From Paraburkholderia caballeronis (GTDB taxonomy: Bacteria; Pseudomonadota; Gammaproteobacteria; Burkholderiales; Burkholderiaceae), in the NCBI RefSeq assembly GCF_900104845.1, contig NZ_FNSR01000002.1, positions 806,001 to 870,000 of the forward strand: DNA of 64,000 nt. The letters are read 5' to 3'. The first letter of the stretch is position 1; each line of letters starts with the position of its first letter. Under the pieces are notes generated by a model. The model searched no databases, was not told the DNA's origin, and was given only the letters and a program-made list of their open reading frames with translations. Shown in pieces: positions 38,001 to 52,661 of this stretch. A program made the position numbers and the translations under genes.

Positions 38001-38514
38001 GCGACCCGCATCCGCATCCACGGCGACTTCCACCTGGGCCAGGTGCTGCTCGCGCAGGGCGACGCGTATCTGATCGACTTCGAAGGCGAGCCCGCGCGGC
38101 CGCTCGACTATCGGCGCGCGAAGACCTGCACGCTGCGCGACGTCGCCGGCCTGCTGCGTTCGCTGTCGTATGCGGGCGCGGCCGCCCAATCGACGACCGA
38201 GAACGCGCCGCAGCAGACCGCCGACCGCAAGCGCACGCTGTTCGAGCGGTTCCGCGGTTATGCGGTCGAAGCGTTCCTCACGCAGTACCGCGCGGCGGTC
38301 GCGAGCACGCCGCAGCCGCTCGTCGGCGCGAAACACGAACAGGCGCTGCTCGACCTGTTCCTGATCGAGAAGGCCGCGTACGAGATCCGCTATGAAGCGG
38401 CGAACCGGCCGACGTGGCTCGCGCTGCCGGTGCGCGGCCTCGCGGCGATCGCGAGCCGCGTGCTCGGCACGACCACCGGTCTGCCGCCGCACGACACCCA
38501 TGCGGGAGGCGACC

Positions 38515-38522
<8 letters not shown>
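35043..38522 (+). CDS. treS: Trehalose synthase / maltokinase fusion
   Basis: 1159-residue bifunctional protein: TreS isomerises trehalose to maltose, and the fused maltokinase phosphorylates it to maltose-1-phosphate, the GlgE substrate. A 50-residue Ala/His/Arg-rich extension comes first. The TreS part (about 52-600) has D251 in LRLDAVP, E293 in LLAEANQ and RNHDEL near 360. The kinase part (about 640-1140) has the catalytic loop [10 protein letters not shown] with D995 and then [15 protein letters not shown] six bases before the ATG gives a strong ribosome binding site, and the start overlaps the glgE stop by four bases. The last eight bases overlap glgB. Confidence 0.95.
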
Positions 38523-40731
<2,209 letters not shown>

Positions 40732-40771
40732 CCCGCGTGCCCCTCGATACGAACGAACAACAAGGAAGCTC

Positions 40772-40811
40772 ATGCGACGAGGATCAGGACGACGCGGCGG
40801 AGTGAGCCGCG

Positions 40812-40819
<8 letters not shown>
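40772..40819 (+). CDS. Possible 15-residue leader peptide overlapping glgX start
   Basis: After AAGGAAGCTC, an ATG opens MRRGSGRRGGVSRDG and stops at 40817-40819, eight bases past the glgX ATG at 40812. The strong Shine-Dalgarno is better than that of glgX itself, so it might couple translation of glgX to glgB or be a chance ORF. Arg/Gly-rich; no family. Confidence 0.25.
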
Positions 40820-43043
<2,224 letters not shown>

Positions 43044-43061
43044 CCATCCAGGGAATTCGCC

Positions 43062-44972
43062 ATGCCTTCGTCAACGCACGACCCGCGCGCCCGCCGCTAC
43101 ATGCATTGCCTGCCGTTCGGCGCGCAGCCGGCCAGCGCGACGTCCGCGCAGCAGCAGACCCGCTTCCGCTTCTGGGCGCCGTCGTGCCACGCGGTGCAGA
43201 TCGTGTTCGACGACGCGTCCGAAGCCGTCGAGATGACGCCGGCCGGCAACGGCTGGTTCGAGGCGCAGGCGCCGTGCGGAGCCGGCGCGCTGTACCGCTA
43301 CCGGCTCGACGGCGGGCAAACGGTGCCGGACCCCGCGTCGCGCTATCAGCCGCAAGGCGTGCATGGCCCGAGCGAAGTGATCGACCCGCGTTCGTATGCG
43401 TGGCGGCACGCGCAGTGGCAAGGCCGTCCGTGGGAAGAAACCGTGTTGTACGAACTGCACGTCGGCGCGCTGGGCGGCTATCGCGGCGTGGAAAAGCGAC
43501 TGCCCGCGCTCGCGGAACTCGGCGTCACCGCCATCGAACTGATGCCGCTGAACGACTACCCGGGCGAGCGCGGCTGGGGCTACGACGTGATCCTGCCGTA
43601 TGCGCCGCACGCGGCCTACGGCACGCCGGACGAACTGAAGGCGCTCGTCGATACGGCGCACGGCCTCGGACTCCAGATGTTCGTCGACGTCGTGTACAAC
43701 CATTTCGGCCCGGACGGCAACTGGCTGCCGCATTACGCGAAGCCGTTCTTCCGCGAAGGCGTGCGCACGCCGTGGGGCGACGCGCTCGACTTCGACCGCT
43801 TCGAGGTGCGCGACTTCTTCTGCGACAACGCGCTGTACTGGCTGACCGAATACCGCTTCGACGGGCTGCGCATCGACGCCGCGCACGCGATCGGCAACGA
43901 GCCGTGGCTGCGCGAACTCGCGGACCAGGTGCATGCGCGCGTCGAGAACGGACGTCACGTGCATCTGGTGCTGGAAAACGAGCACAACGCGGCAAACCTG
44001 CTCGAAACGCACTTCGACGCGCAATGGAACGACGACGCGCATCACGCGATTCACGTGCTGCTGACCGGCGAGTCCGAAGGCTACTATCGCGCGTTCACCG
44101 ACGAGCCGATCCGCAAGCTCGCGCGCGCGCTCGTCGAAGGGTTCGTGTATCAGGGCGAACCGTCGCCGGTGCACGACGGCCGGCCGCGCGGCGAGCCGAG
44201 CGGCCATCTGCCGCCGACGTCGTTCGTGCTGTTCCTGCAGAACCACGACCAGATCGGCAACCGCGCGTTCGGCGACCGGCTGCGCGCGTTGTGCGACGAC
44301 GACGATGCGCTGCGCGCGGCGACCGCGCTGCTGTTGCTGTCGCCGCAGATTCCGCTGCTGTTCATGGACGAGGAGCACGGCTCGAAGCAGCCGTTCCAGT
44401 TCTTCACCGACTACACGGGCGACCTCGCCGACGCGGTGCGCGAAGGCCGCCGGCGCGAGTTCGCCGCGTTCGGCGCATTCTCCGATCCGGCGCGGCGCGC
44501 GCAGATTCCCGATCCGAACGATCCGCGCACGTTCGCCGCGTCGTCGCCGCCCGCGAGCGAGCCTGCAAGCGAACCCGAACGCAGCGAGCGGCTTGAATGG
44601 ATGCATTTCTACAAGTCCGCGCTGACCGTGCGCACGCGGCTGCTGGCGCCGCGCCTTCGTCACGCCAGCGCGGACCACGCGACGGTGCTGGTGGACGACG
44701 CGGGCCGCGACACGGCCGCGCTGATCGCGCGCTGGAAGCTCGCGGACGGCGAGACGCTGTCGATCGCATTGAACCTCGGCCGCGACGACGTTTCGCTGCC
44801 GCAGCAGCCGGACGGCACCGTCGTGTTCGAAACGCCGCCGCGCGCGCGCGACCGCATCGACGCGCAGGTGCTGCCGCGCTACGCGTGCGTCGCGTGGATG
44901 ACCGGCGACGTGCAGGGTTACGCGAACCATTACGCCCGGCAGCATCCGTCCAGCGAGGAACCCGGACCATGA
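43062..44972 (+). CDS. treZ: Malto-oligosyltrehalose trehalohydrolase
   Basis: Cleaves the terminal trehalose from maltooligosyltrehalose made by TreY. 636 residues: N-terminal beta domain (about 32-105), then GH13 catalytic barrel with FDGLRIDAAHAIG (nucleophile Asp), LVLENEHNA (acid/base Glu) and LQNHDQIGNRA. The length is slightly above the usual 580-600 because of polar stretches at both ends and near residue 490 (Ser/Pro/Glu-rich). It starts 18 bases after glgX with AGGGAA upstream, and its stop overlaps malQ by ATGA. Confidence 0.95.
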   Translation: MPSSTHDPRARRYMHCLPFGAQPASATSAQQQTRFRFWAPSCHAVQIVFDDASEAVEMTPAGNGWFEAQAPCGAGALYRYRLDGGQTVPDPASRYQPQGVHGPSEVIDPRSYAWRHAQWQGRPWEETVLYELHVGALGGYRGVEKRLPALAELGVTAIELMPLNDYPGERGWGYDVILPYAPHAAYGTPDELKALVDTAHGLGLQMFVDVVYNHFGPDGNWLPHYAKPFFREGVRTPWGDALDFDRFEVRDFFCDNALYWLTEYRFDGLRIDAAHAIGNEPWLRELADQVHARVENGRHVHLVLENEHNAANLLETHFDAQWNDDAHHAIHVLLTGESEGYYRAFTDEPIRKLARALVEGFVYQGEPSPVHDGRPRGEPSGHLPPTSFVLFLQNHDQIGNRAFGDRLRALCDDDDALRAATALLLLSPQIPLLFMDEEHGSKQPFQFFTDYTGDLADAVREGRRREFAAFGAFSDPARRAQIPDPNDPRTFAASSPPASEPASEPERSERLEWMHFYKSALTVRTRLLAPRLRHASADHATVLVDDAGRDTAALIARWKLADGETLSIALNLGRDDVSLPQQPDGTVVFETPPRARDRIDAQVLPRYACVAWMTGDVQGYANHYARQHPSSEEPGP

Positions 44973-47203
44973 ACACGACGCGCCCCGCCGACGCGCTCGC
45001 GGCGCTCGCCGCGCGCGTCGGCTTCGAGGTCGAATGGTCCGACGCGCAGGGCATGATGCGGCGCGTGCCGGACAGCACGCTCGCGGCGCTGCTCGAATGC
45101 GCGGGACTGCCGTGCGCGACGGCCGCGCAACTACGGCACAGCGCGGCCGCGGTGAACGCCGAGCAGTCGGCGCGCAGGCTGCCGCCGCTCATCACCGCCG
45201 AATGCGATCACGCGATCGAACTGCCCGCGTCGGCGGTGCGCAACGGCAGCCGCTACCGGATCGAACTCGAAAGCGGCGCGCTGATCGACGGCCGCTTCAC
45301 CGCGCCGAAGGGCGGACCCGCGCTGCTCGCGCCGGTGCCGGAGCCCGGTTATCACACGCTGACCGTGAACGACCATCAGCTAACGCTCGCGGTCGCGCCG
45401 CCGCGCTGCCATACGATCGCCGCCGCATGGCGCGCGCGTCACGGCGATGCGGCGCGCGTGCCGCCGCTGTGGGGCGTCGCCGCGCAACTGTACGGGCTGC
45501 GCCGCGCGGGCGACGGCGGCATTGGCGACTACACCGCGCTCGCAACGCTCGCGGCCGACAGCGCGCGTCACGGCGCGGCCGCGCTTGCGGTCAGCCCGAC
45601 GCACGCGATGTTCAGCGCGGACCCCGGCCATTTCAGTCCGTATGCGCCGTCGTCGCGGCTCTGGCTGAACGTCGCGCACATCGACCCGGCCGCGCGTTTC
45701 GGCGTGGAAGCCGCGCACGCGGCAAGCGTCGCCGCCAGCGTCGGCACGCTGCCGACCGAACTCGAAGCGCTGCCGCTGATCGACTGGCGACGCGCGGTGC
45801 CGTCGAAGCTCGCGGTGCTGCGCGCGCTGTTCGACCGCTTCTGCGCGAACGACCGCGAAACGAATTCGCCGCACGCGCAGGCGTTCGACGCCTTCTGCGA
45901 ACGCGGCGGCGAGGCGCTGGAAGACCACGCGCGCTTCGAGGCATTGCAGGCCGCGATGCTCGGCGGCCCCGAAGGACTGCGGCACTGGCGCGACTGGCCC
46001 GCCGGCTTGCAGGACCCGCGCAGCGCGGACGTCGCGACGTTCGCCGCCGGGAATCGCCGCGAGGTGGACTTCCACCGCTTCCTGCAATGGCTCGCGGCGG
46101 ACGGCCTGCAACGCGCGCAGCAGGCGGCGCGCGACGCGGGCATGGCGATCGGCCTCGTCGCGGACCTCGCGGTCGGCTGCGACGGCGCGGGCAGTCACGG
46201 CTGGTCGCTGCCGCACGACATGCTGCAGCGCGTGTCGGTCGGCGCGCCGCCGGACATCTTCAACCAGGCGGGGCAAAGCTGGGGGCTGACGACGTTCTCG
46301 CCGCGCGCGATGCACAGCAACGGCTTCCGCGCGTTCATCGACATGCTGCGCGCCGCGTTCGCGCATGCGGGCGGCGTGCGCATCGATCACATCCTCGGGC
46401 TGCGCCGGCTGTGGCTCGTGCCCGAAGGCGAAAGCGCGAGACACGGCGCGTATCTGCGTTATCCGTTCGACGACCTCGTGCGGCTGATCGCGCTCGAATC
46501 GTGGCGGCATCGCGCGATCGTTATCGGCGAGGATCTCGGCACCGTGCCCGAAGGCTTGCGCGAACGGCTCGCCGCGCACGCACTGTACGGCACGCGCGTG
46601 CTGTGGTTCGAGCACGACGGCAACGCGTTCCTCGCGCCGGACCGCTGGGACCCGAACGGCGTCGCGACGACGACCACGCACGACCTCGCGACCGTCGCCG
46701 GCTGGTGGCGCGGCTCCGACATCGACTGGCGCAACCGGATCGGGCAGACGCTGCCGCGCGACGACGGCCGCGATCCGGTCGCGCTCGAACACGAGCGTCG
46801 CGCCTACGATCGCGACGGGTTGTGGCATGCGTTCCAGCAGGCCGGCTGCGCGCCGCGCGACACGCCTGCGCCGCCGCCCGACGCCGCGCCGGTCGATGCC
46901 GCGCTGCGCTTCGTCGGCGCGAGCGCGAGCCCGCTGTTCACGTGTCCGCTCGAAGACCTGCTCGCGCTCGCGGACCAGCCGAACCTGCCCGGCTCGATCG
47001 ACGAGCATCCGAACTGGCGGCGGCGTCTGCCGCTCGACGTCGAAACGCTGTATCGCGACCCGGCCGTCGCCGCGCGCGTGCAGACGATCGCTGACGCGCG
47101 CGCCGCCGCGCCGACCCGCGCGGACGAGCCGCCGCCGTCCGCCGGCGCGACGCCGCCCGATGCGTCGCGCCCCGACACCGCCCCGCCCTCCGCGATGCCA
47201 TGA
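44969..47203 (+). CDS. malQ: 4-alpha-glucanotransferase (amylomaltase, GH77)
   Basis: Disproportionates maltooligosaccharides, so chains too short for TreY can be rebuilt. 744 residues. The N-terminal domain (about 1-150) is followed by the GH77 barrel with GVRIDHILGLRRLWLV (nucleophile Asp), VIGEDLGTVPE (acid/base Glu) and TTTHDLATVAGWW. The last 40 residues are Ala/Pro/Asp-rich. GAGGAA precedes the ATG, and the gene overlaps both treZ and treY by four bases, so translation is coupled through the block. Confidence 0.95.
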   Translation: MNTTRPADALAALAARVGFEVEWSDAQGMMRRVPDSTLAALLECAGLPCATAAQLRHSAAAVNAEQSARRLPPLITAECDHAIELPASAVRNGSRYRIELESGALIDGRFTAPKGGPALLAPVPEPGYHTLTVNDHQLTLAVAPPRCHTIAAAWRARHGDAARVPPLWGVAAQLYGLRRAGDGGIGDYTALATLAADSARHGAAALAVSPTHAMFSADPGHFSPYAPSSRLWLNVAHIDPAARFGVEAAHAASVAASVGTLPTELEALPLIDWRRAVPSKLAVLRALFDRFCANDRETNSPHAQAFDAFCERGGEALEDHARFEALQAAMLGGPEGLRHWRDWPAGLQDPRSADVATFAAGNRREVDFHRFLQWLAADGLQRAQQAARDAGMAIGLVADLAVGCDGAGSHGWSLPHDMLQRVSVGAPPDIFNQAGQSWGLTTFSPRAMHSNGFRAFIDMLRAAFAHAGGVRIDHILGLRRLWLVPEGESARHGAYLRYPFDDLVRLIALESWRHRAIVIGEDLGTVPEGLRERLAAHALYGTRVLWFEHDGNAFLAPDRWDPNGVATTTTHDLATVAGWWRGSDIDWRNRIGQTLPRDDGRDPVALEHERRAYDRDGLWHAFQQAGCAPRDTPAPPPDAAPVDAALRFVGASASPLFTCPLEDLLALADQPNLPGSIDEHPNWRRRLPLDVETLYRDPAVAARVQTIADARAAAPTRADEPPPSAGATPPDASRPDTAPPSAMP

Positions 47204-50200
47204 CACTTCCCCGCGCGACGCTGCGTCTGCAGCTTCATCACGACTTCACGTTCGACGATGCGCTCGCGCACGTCGACTATTTCGACGCGCTCGGCGTGAG
47301 CCATCTGTACACGTCGCCGGTGACGACCGCGCAGCCCGGCTCGATGCACGGCTATGACACCGTCGACTACGGCACCGTCAGCGCGGAACTCGGCGGCGAG
47401 ACGGCGCTGCGCCGGCTGTCCGCGAAGCTGCACGAGCGCGGCATGGGGCTCGTCGTCGACGTCGTGCCGAACCACATGGGCGTCGGCGGCGCGCACAACG
47501 CATGGTGGCTCGACATCCTCGAATGGGGGCGGCACAGCGCGTATGCGCGGCACTTCGACGTGGACTGGCATTCGCCGGACCCCGCGTTGCGCGGCAAGGT
47601 GCTGATGCCGTTCCTCGGCGCGCCGTATGGCGAGGAACTGGAAGCGGGCCGCATCGAACTGCGCTTCGACGCGCAGCGCACGCGTTTCGTCGTCGCGTAT
47701 GGGCCGCACGTATGCCCGATCTGCCCTGCCGATTACGCGGCGCTGTTGCAGTCCGCCGATCGCGCGGACCTCGCCGCGCTGGCCGCGTCGTTCCACGGAC
47801 TGACGACGCAGCCCGACGACCAGCAGCGCGCCGCCCACGCGCGCGATGCGCTGCGCGAGTACGTCGAGCGCAACGGCACCGAGCCGATCGACTTCGTGCT
47901 CGAAGCGTATGCGAGCGCCGACCCGGTGCCGCGCGAACGGCTGCACAAGCTGCTCGAACGCCAGCACTACCGGCTCGCGTGGTGGCGCACCGCGACCGAC
48001 GAGATCAACTGGCGGCGCTTCTTCGACGTGACCGCGCTCGCGGGCGTGCGCGTCGAGCGGCACGAGGTGTTCGAGGCGGTGCACCGGCTCGTGTTCCGGC
48101 TGTACGCGGACGGCGTGATCGACGGCGTGCGCATCGATCACATCGACGGGCTCGCGGACCCGCGCGAATACTGCGAGCGGCTGCGGCAGCGGCTCGCGAG
48201 CCTGCGCACGGAGCCGCCGTACATCGTCGTCGAAAAGATCCTCGCGCAAGGCGAAACGCTGCGCGACGACTGGGCCGTGCAGGGCACGACCGGTTACGAC
48301 TTCATGAACGACGTCGGCGCGCTGCTGCACGACGCGGCCGGCGCGGAGCCGCTCGCCGCCGCGTGGGCCGCGATCTCGGGCAGCGACGCGTCGTTCTCCG
48401 AAGTCGTGCTCGATGCGCGCCGCGAGATGCTCGCCGCGTACCTCGCGGCCGAACTCGATCACGCGGCGCGCGCGCTGCACCGGATCGCGCGGGAGCAGCC
48501 GGCGACGCGCGACTACACGTATGCGTCGATCCATCGCTCGGTCGCGCAACTGGCGATCTGGTTCCCGGTGTACCGGGTCTATCCGGTGCACGGGATGCGC
48601 ACCGCGACCGACAACCACTACTTCGACATCGCGCTCGACGGCGCGCGCCGCACGTTGCCGCGCGCGTATCGGGCGGCGCTCGCGCGGGTCGATGCGTGGC
48701 TCGGCGCAAGCGCGCCAGCCAGTGACGCGGAGCGTCCGGATGCAGGCGCGAAGGCGACTGCGAATGCGGCAGGCGGTGCGGATACGACGGCGACCAGCGC
48801 GGCGAGCAATGCGTCCACCCGCGCAACGGCCGGCGGCGCAGACCGCGCGCCGCACGCGACCGCTAACGCGAACCGCCACGGCAACGCGGCGCGCAGCGCC
48901 GCCGATGCGTCAATTGCAACGAACGGCCCGTTGAGCCACACGCTCGTCGCGCAGCGCACCGCGCTCGCGCTGTTCTCGCAACTGACCGCGCCGCTCGCCG
49001 CGAAGGCGACCGAGGACACCGCGTTCTATCGCTACGGCCGGCTGCTGTCGCGCAACGAAGTCGGCGCGGATCCGGGCGATTTCGCGCGCACGGTCGAGGA
49101 CTTCCATGCGGCGAACCAGTTGCGCCAGCGCCGCTTTCCGCATGCGCTGCTCGCGACCGCGACGCACGATCACAAGCGCGGCGAGGACGTGCGCGCGCGG
49201 CTCGCGGTGCTGAGCGAAATTCCGGATCAATGGAGCGCGACGCTGCGCGCGTGGTCCACGCTGAACCAGCCGCATCGCCGCAACGGCAACGTGAATTCGC
49301 CGCTGGGTTCGACCGACTGGGCGCCGGGACCGGAAGCCGAGGCGATGCTGTACCAGACGCTGGTCGGCTGCTGGCCGCCGGACCTCGCGGCGGGCGACGA
49401 AGCGGGCGTGCGCGCCCTCGCGGAACGCGTCGCGCAATGGCAGTTGAAGGCGCTGCGCGAAGCGAAGCGGCGCACGAACTGGCTCGCGCCGGACGAAGCC
49501 TACGAGGCCGGCTGTCGCGACTTCCTGTTCGACATCCTCGCGCCGCAGCGGCGCGACGGCTTCCTGCACGAACTCGAAACGTTCGTCGCGCGGATCGCGC
49601 CGGCCGGCGTGTCGAACTCGCTGCTGCAGACGACGCTGCGAATCACGTCGCCGGGCGTGCCGGACCTGTATCAAGGCACCGAGCTATGGGACTTCAGCCT
49701 CGTCGATCCGGACAACCGGCGACCGGTCGATTACGCGCAACGCGCCGCGGCGCTGGGGGACGATCCGCCGTCCGCGCGGCTCGCGCAATGGCGCGACGCG
49801 CGCGTGAAACTCGGCATCGTGCAGCGGCTGCTCGCGCTGCGGACCCGCGCGCCATCGCTGCTGCGCGACGGCGCGTATCTGCCGCTCGCCGTGCACGGCG
49901 AGCACGCGGCGCGCGTGATTGCGTTCGCGCGCCAGCACGGCGACGAACGCGCGGTCGTGATCGGCACGCGGCTCGCGACGCCGCTGCTCGAAGACAGCGC
50001 GTTGCCGCTCGTCGCGGCCGACCGCTGGGGCGACACGGCGATCGAACTGCCGCCCGGCTTCGCGGACGCGCGCTGGCACGACTGGCTGAGCGACGCGTCG
50101 CCGACGATCCCGCGCACGCGTGTCGTCGCGGTGCGCGACGTGCTCGCGGCGCTGCCGGTCGCGGTGCTGTCGAACCTCGCGCCGAAACCGAAGACGAAGA

Positions 50201-50214
50201 CGAAAGCAACGTAA
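47200..50214 (+). CDS. treY: Malto-oligosyltrehalose synthase
   Basis: Converts the reducing end of a maltooligosaccharide to trehalose linkage, the substrate of TreZ. 1004 residues, longer than the usual 700-930. Catalytic segments are GVRIDHIDGL (nucleophile Asp), YIVVEKILA (acid/base Glu) and the N-terminal VVPNHMG. Residues about 504-576 are a low-complexity insert rich in Ala, Thr, Asn and Asp between the conserved LDGARRTLPRAYRAAL and HTLVAQRTALALF. The C-terminal KPKTKTKAT tail is basic. Start overlaps malQ by four bases; last gene of the operon, seven bases from the converging CorC-type gene. Confidence 0.95.
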   Translation: MTLPRATLRLQLHHDFTFDDALAHVDYFDALGVSHLYTSPVTTAQPGSMHGYDTVDYGTVSAELGGETALRRLSAKLHERGMGLVVDVVPNHMGVGGAHNAWWLDILEWGRHSAYARHFDVDWHSPDPALRGKVLMPFLGAPYGEELEAGRIELRFDAQRTRFVVAYGPHVCPICPADYAALLQSADRADLAALAASFHGLTTQPDDQQRAAHARDALREYVERNGTEPIDFVLEAYASADPVPRERLHKLLERQHYRLAWWRTATDEINWRRFFDVTALAGVRVERHEVFEAVHRLVFRLYADGVIDGVRIDHIDGLADPREYCERLRQRLASLRTEPPYIVVEKILAQGETLRDDWAVQGTTGYDFMNDVGALLHDAAGAEPLAAAWAAISGSDASFSEVVLDARREMLAAYLAAELDHAARALHRIAREQPATRDYTYASIHRSVAQLAIWFPVYRVYPVHGMRTATDNHYFDIALDGARRTLPRAYRAALARVDAWLGASAPASDAERPDAGAKATANAAGGADTTATSAASNASTRATAGGADRAPHATANANRHGNAARSAADASIATNGPLSHTLVAQRTALALFSQLTAPLAAKATEDTAFYRYGRLLSRNEVGADPGDFARTVEDFHAANQLRQRRFPHALLATATHDHKRGEDVRARLAVLSEIPDQWSATLRAWSTLNQPHRRNGNVNSPLGSTDWAPGPEAEAMLYQTLVGCWPPDLAAGDEAGVRALAERVAQWQLKALREAKRRTNWLAPDEAYEAGCRDFLFDILAPQRRDGFLHELETFVARIAPAGVSNSLLQTTLRITSPGVPDLYQGTELWDFSLVDPDNRRPVDYAQRAAALGDDPPSARLAQWRDARVKLGIVQRLLALRTRAPSLLRDGAYLPLAVHGEHAARVIAFARQHGDERAVVIGTRLATPLLEDSALPLVAADRWGDTAIELPPGFADARWHDWLSDASPTIPRTRVVAVRDVLAALPVAVLSNLAPKPKTKTKAT

Positions 50215-50221
50215 GCGGCGC

Positions 50222-51589
50222 TCAACCGCCTTCGTCGTCGAGGTCCTTCGGATACACGCGCACCAGCACGATGCGCGGCCCCTTCATCCGCTTCACGACG
50301 ATGTCGAAACGGTCGAACGACACGCGCTGCCCTTCGGTCGGCAGGTCGTTCAGCGCATGGATCACGAGGCCGCCGACCGATTCCGCGCGCCCTTCGTCGA
50401 TGTCGATGCCGAGCGCCTGTTCCAGCGACACCACCGGCAGGCTGCCCTTGCCCATCAGCGTGCCGTCGTCCATCCGGGTCCAGTCGTTGTCGCCCTGGTG
50501 GAACTCGTCGTGAATCTGCCCGACGAGCGCGCCGAGCAGATTGTCGAGCGTCAGAAAGCCGATCGGACGCGAGCCCTTGCGGCCGACCAGCGCGAGATGC
50601 GGCGCGCCCTTGCGGAAGCGGCGGAACAGCGCGAGCGCCGGCATCCCCGGATTCACGTACTGCACCGGCCGCGCGTAACGCGCGAGATCGTCGAGCGGAT
50701 GACCGGCCTCGCGCGCGAGCAGCAGGTCCTTCAGATGGATCAGGCCGACCACGCGCTCGCCGGACGCGTTCTCGAACAGCGGATAACGGCTGAAGCGATG
50801 GCGCGCGACGATCTGCATGTTCTCGGAAAGCGGCAGGTCGCGGCGCAGCCCGACCAGTTCGTGCGCGGGGCGCGCGAGGTCGGACACCGTGAGCCGCGAG
50901 AAGTCGAGCGAATGTGCGAGCGTGTTCCATTCGTCGGCGTTGTACGCGTCCGCGGCCGGCTGCGCCGCGCGGCCCGTTGCATCGCGGCCTTCGGCCGCCG
51001 CGCTGGCGCGGCGGCTGCGCAGGATCAGCTTCAGTTCCTCGGTCGAATAATGCGCGTCGGTGCCGTGCTCCGACGACAGTCCCGTGAGCCGCAGCACCGC
51101 GGCCGCGCTCGTGTTCAGCAGCCAGATCGCCGGATACATCAGCCAGTAGAAGCCGTACAGCGGCGCGGCGGTCCACAGGCCGACGCGTTCGGCCTCGCGG
51201 ATCGCGAGCGACTTCGGCGCAAGCTCGCCGACGACGATGTGCAGGAACGAGATCGCGGAGAACGCGAACAGCAGCGAGATACCGTGGATCAGTTGCGGCG
51301 ACGTCACGCCGAGCACGGCGAACAGCGGTTCGATCAGTTGCGCGAACGCGGGTTCGCCGATCCAGCCGAGGCCGAGCGACGCGAGCGTGATGCCGAGCTG
51401 GCACGCGGACAGATACGCGTCGAGCTGCGTATGCACCTTCGCGAGCAGCCTGCCGCGCATGCCGTGCTGCGCGGCGAGGCTCTGCACGCGCGTCTGGCGC
51501 AGCTTCACGAGACCGAATTCGGCCGCGACGAAAAAACCGTTGAGGGCAACGAGCAGCAGCGCGCCGACGAGGGCGATAACCTGGATCAA
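50222..51589 (-). CDS. CorC/HlyC-type transporter (DUF21, CBS pair, CorC_HlyC)
   Basis: 455 residues. The N-terminal DUF21 region (1 to about 190) has four hydrophobic helices, a paired CBS domain follows (about 250-345), and the C-terminal CorC_HlyC domain ends near 440. Diagnostic sequences are ASLGLGWIGEPAFA, VGELAPKSLAIREAE and SRYPLFENASGERVVGLIHL read in part. Once called hemolysin-like; studied relatives act in magnesium or cobalt efflux. An Ala-rich linker (about 200-215) is unusual in length. Converges with treY. Confidence 0.87.
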   Translation of the reverse strand: MIQVIALVGALLLVALNGFFVAAEFGLVKLRQTRVQSLAAQHGMRGRLLAKVHTQLDAYLSACQLGITLASLGLGWIGEPAFAQLIEPLFAVLGVTSPQLIHGISLLFAFSAISFLHIVVGELAPKSLAIREAERVGLWTAAPLYGFYWLMYPAIWLLNTSAAAVLRLTGLSSEHGTDAHYSTEELKLILRSRRASAAAEGRDATGRAAQPAADAYNADEWNTLAHSLDFSRLTVSDLARPAHELVGLRRDLPLSENMQIVARHRFSRYPLFENASGERVVGLIHLKDLLLAREAGHPLDDLARYARPVQYVNPGMPALALFRRFRKGAPHLALVGRKGSRPIGFLTLDNLLGALVGQIHDEFHQGDNDWTRMDDGTLMGKGSLPVVSLEQALGIDIDEGRAESVGGLVIHALNDLPTEGQRVSFDRFDIVVKRMKGPRIVLVRVYPKDLDDEGG

Positions 51590-51760
51590 GACAAAAGGCT
51601 CCGGCGAAACAAAGCGCTCAGTATAAGGCGCGAAAGAATGATGAAAGGCCGGAGCGGTCCAGCGAAACGTTGACGCGGCGTGCAGCGGACGGGCCGCGCG
51701 CGGGAATGGGCAGGCCGCACGGGTCAGGCCGGTGCCGCCGGCGGCCGATGAAGGGAGCCG
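51590..51760. other. Intergenic region, 171 bases
   Basis: Upstream region of the CorC-type gene and downstream of the histidine kinase gene, both on the minus strand. No terminator with a T tract and no clear promoter pair found. Confidence 0.5.
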
Positions 51761-52522
51761 CTATGCCGGCCGAATCGGCAGCCGCAGCGTGAGCGTCGCC
51801 GGCGCGCCGTCTTTCAGCGGCTCGGCTTCGAAGCGGCCGCCATGCGCTTCGGCGACGCGCTGGCACAGCGCGAGCACCCACGCGGCGCGGCCGGTCTCCT
51901 GCGGCTGGCACGCCTGCGTGCGCGCGAACGCTTCGAGCCGGTGCGGGACGGCGGCGTCCGTCAGCGCCTGCATGGTCGCTGTAAAACCAACCGCGAGCCT
52001 TATCTGGCTCGCTTCCTCCGCGACGTCGAGCACGATCGTCGCGTGGCGCGCGCTGGCCTCGGCCGCGAACACGAGCATCAGCCACAGCGCCTGCCCGCAG
52101 CGCTCGATGTCGCCGTCGATCGTGCCGCCGCACGGCATCCCGCGCGCGTCGATCGTCACGCCGCGCGCGTCGGCGAGCGCGATGCGCGCGTCGTCAATGG
52201 CGTCGTTGATCATCGCGTCGGCGGGGAACGGCTCGCGCGCCACCGGCAACTGGCGCGTCTCGTTGCGCGTCGTGTCGACGATCGTTTCGAGCAGTTGCAC
52301 CTGCTGCTCGACGCCGGTGCGAATCCCGTCGATCGCGCGCTGCGCGGCCGGGTCCGCGCTGTCGATCTTGCGCTCCAGCACGTACGCCCAGCTATGGATC
52401 GCGTTCAGCGGGCTGCGCAGATCGTGCGAGACCCGCGACAGCACGTGGTCGCGCATGAACAGCGCGACCACCGAGCAGAGATGCGCGATGCGTTCGGAGC
52501 GGGACGGAGAAGTCGTCGCCAT
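51761..52522 (-). CDS. Cytoplasmic histidine-kinase-like protein with degenerate ATPase domain
   Basis: 253 residues, no membrane segment or sensor domain. The dimerisation and phosphoacceptor box is intact: [17 protein letters not shown] near residue 32. The ATP-binding half is unusual: the N-box Asn is replaced in [13 protein letters not shown] and no DxGxG box is visible, although a G2-like [12 protein letters not shown] remains near the end. It may be a phosphotransfer partner or a decayed kinase rather than an active kinase. No response regulator lies adjacent. Start at 52522 follows GAGG by seven bases; the FKBP gene is divergent. Confidence 0.7.
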   Translation of the reverse strand: MATTSPSRSERIAHLCSVVALFMRDHVLSRVSHDLRSPLNAIHSWAYVLERKIDSADPAAQRAIDGIRTGVEQQVQLLETIVDTTRNETRQLPVAREPFPADAMINDAIDDARIALADARGVTIDARGMPCGGTIDGDIERCGQALWLMLVFAAEASARHATIVLDVAEEASQIRLAVGFTATMQALTDAAVPHRLEAFARTQACQPQETGRAAWVLALCQRVAEAHGGRFEAEPLKDGAPATLTLRLPIRPA

Positions 52523-52661
52523 CGATGTCCTCGTTAGCGCCCATGGCGGGCGGCGAAAAAACAGCCTCATTATAGGCAGCGGCACGCGGGCTGCGGCAAT
52601 GGGTCCTGGTGAGCAAAGCGCCTACAATGGCGGTTTCACACCATCCGATCGAGGAAAACCC

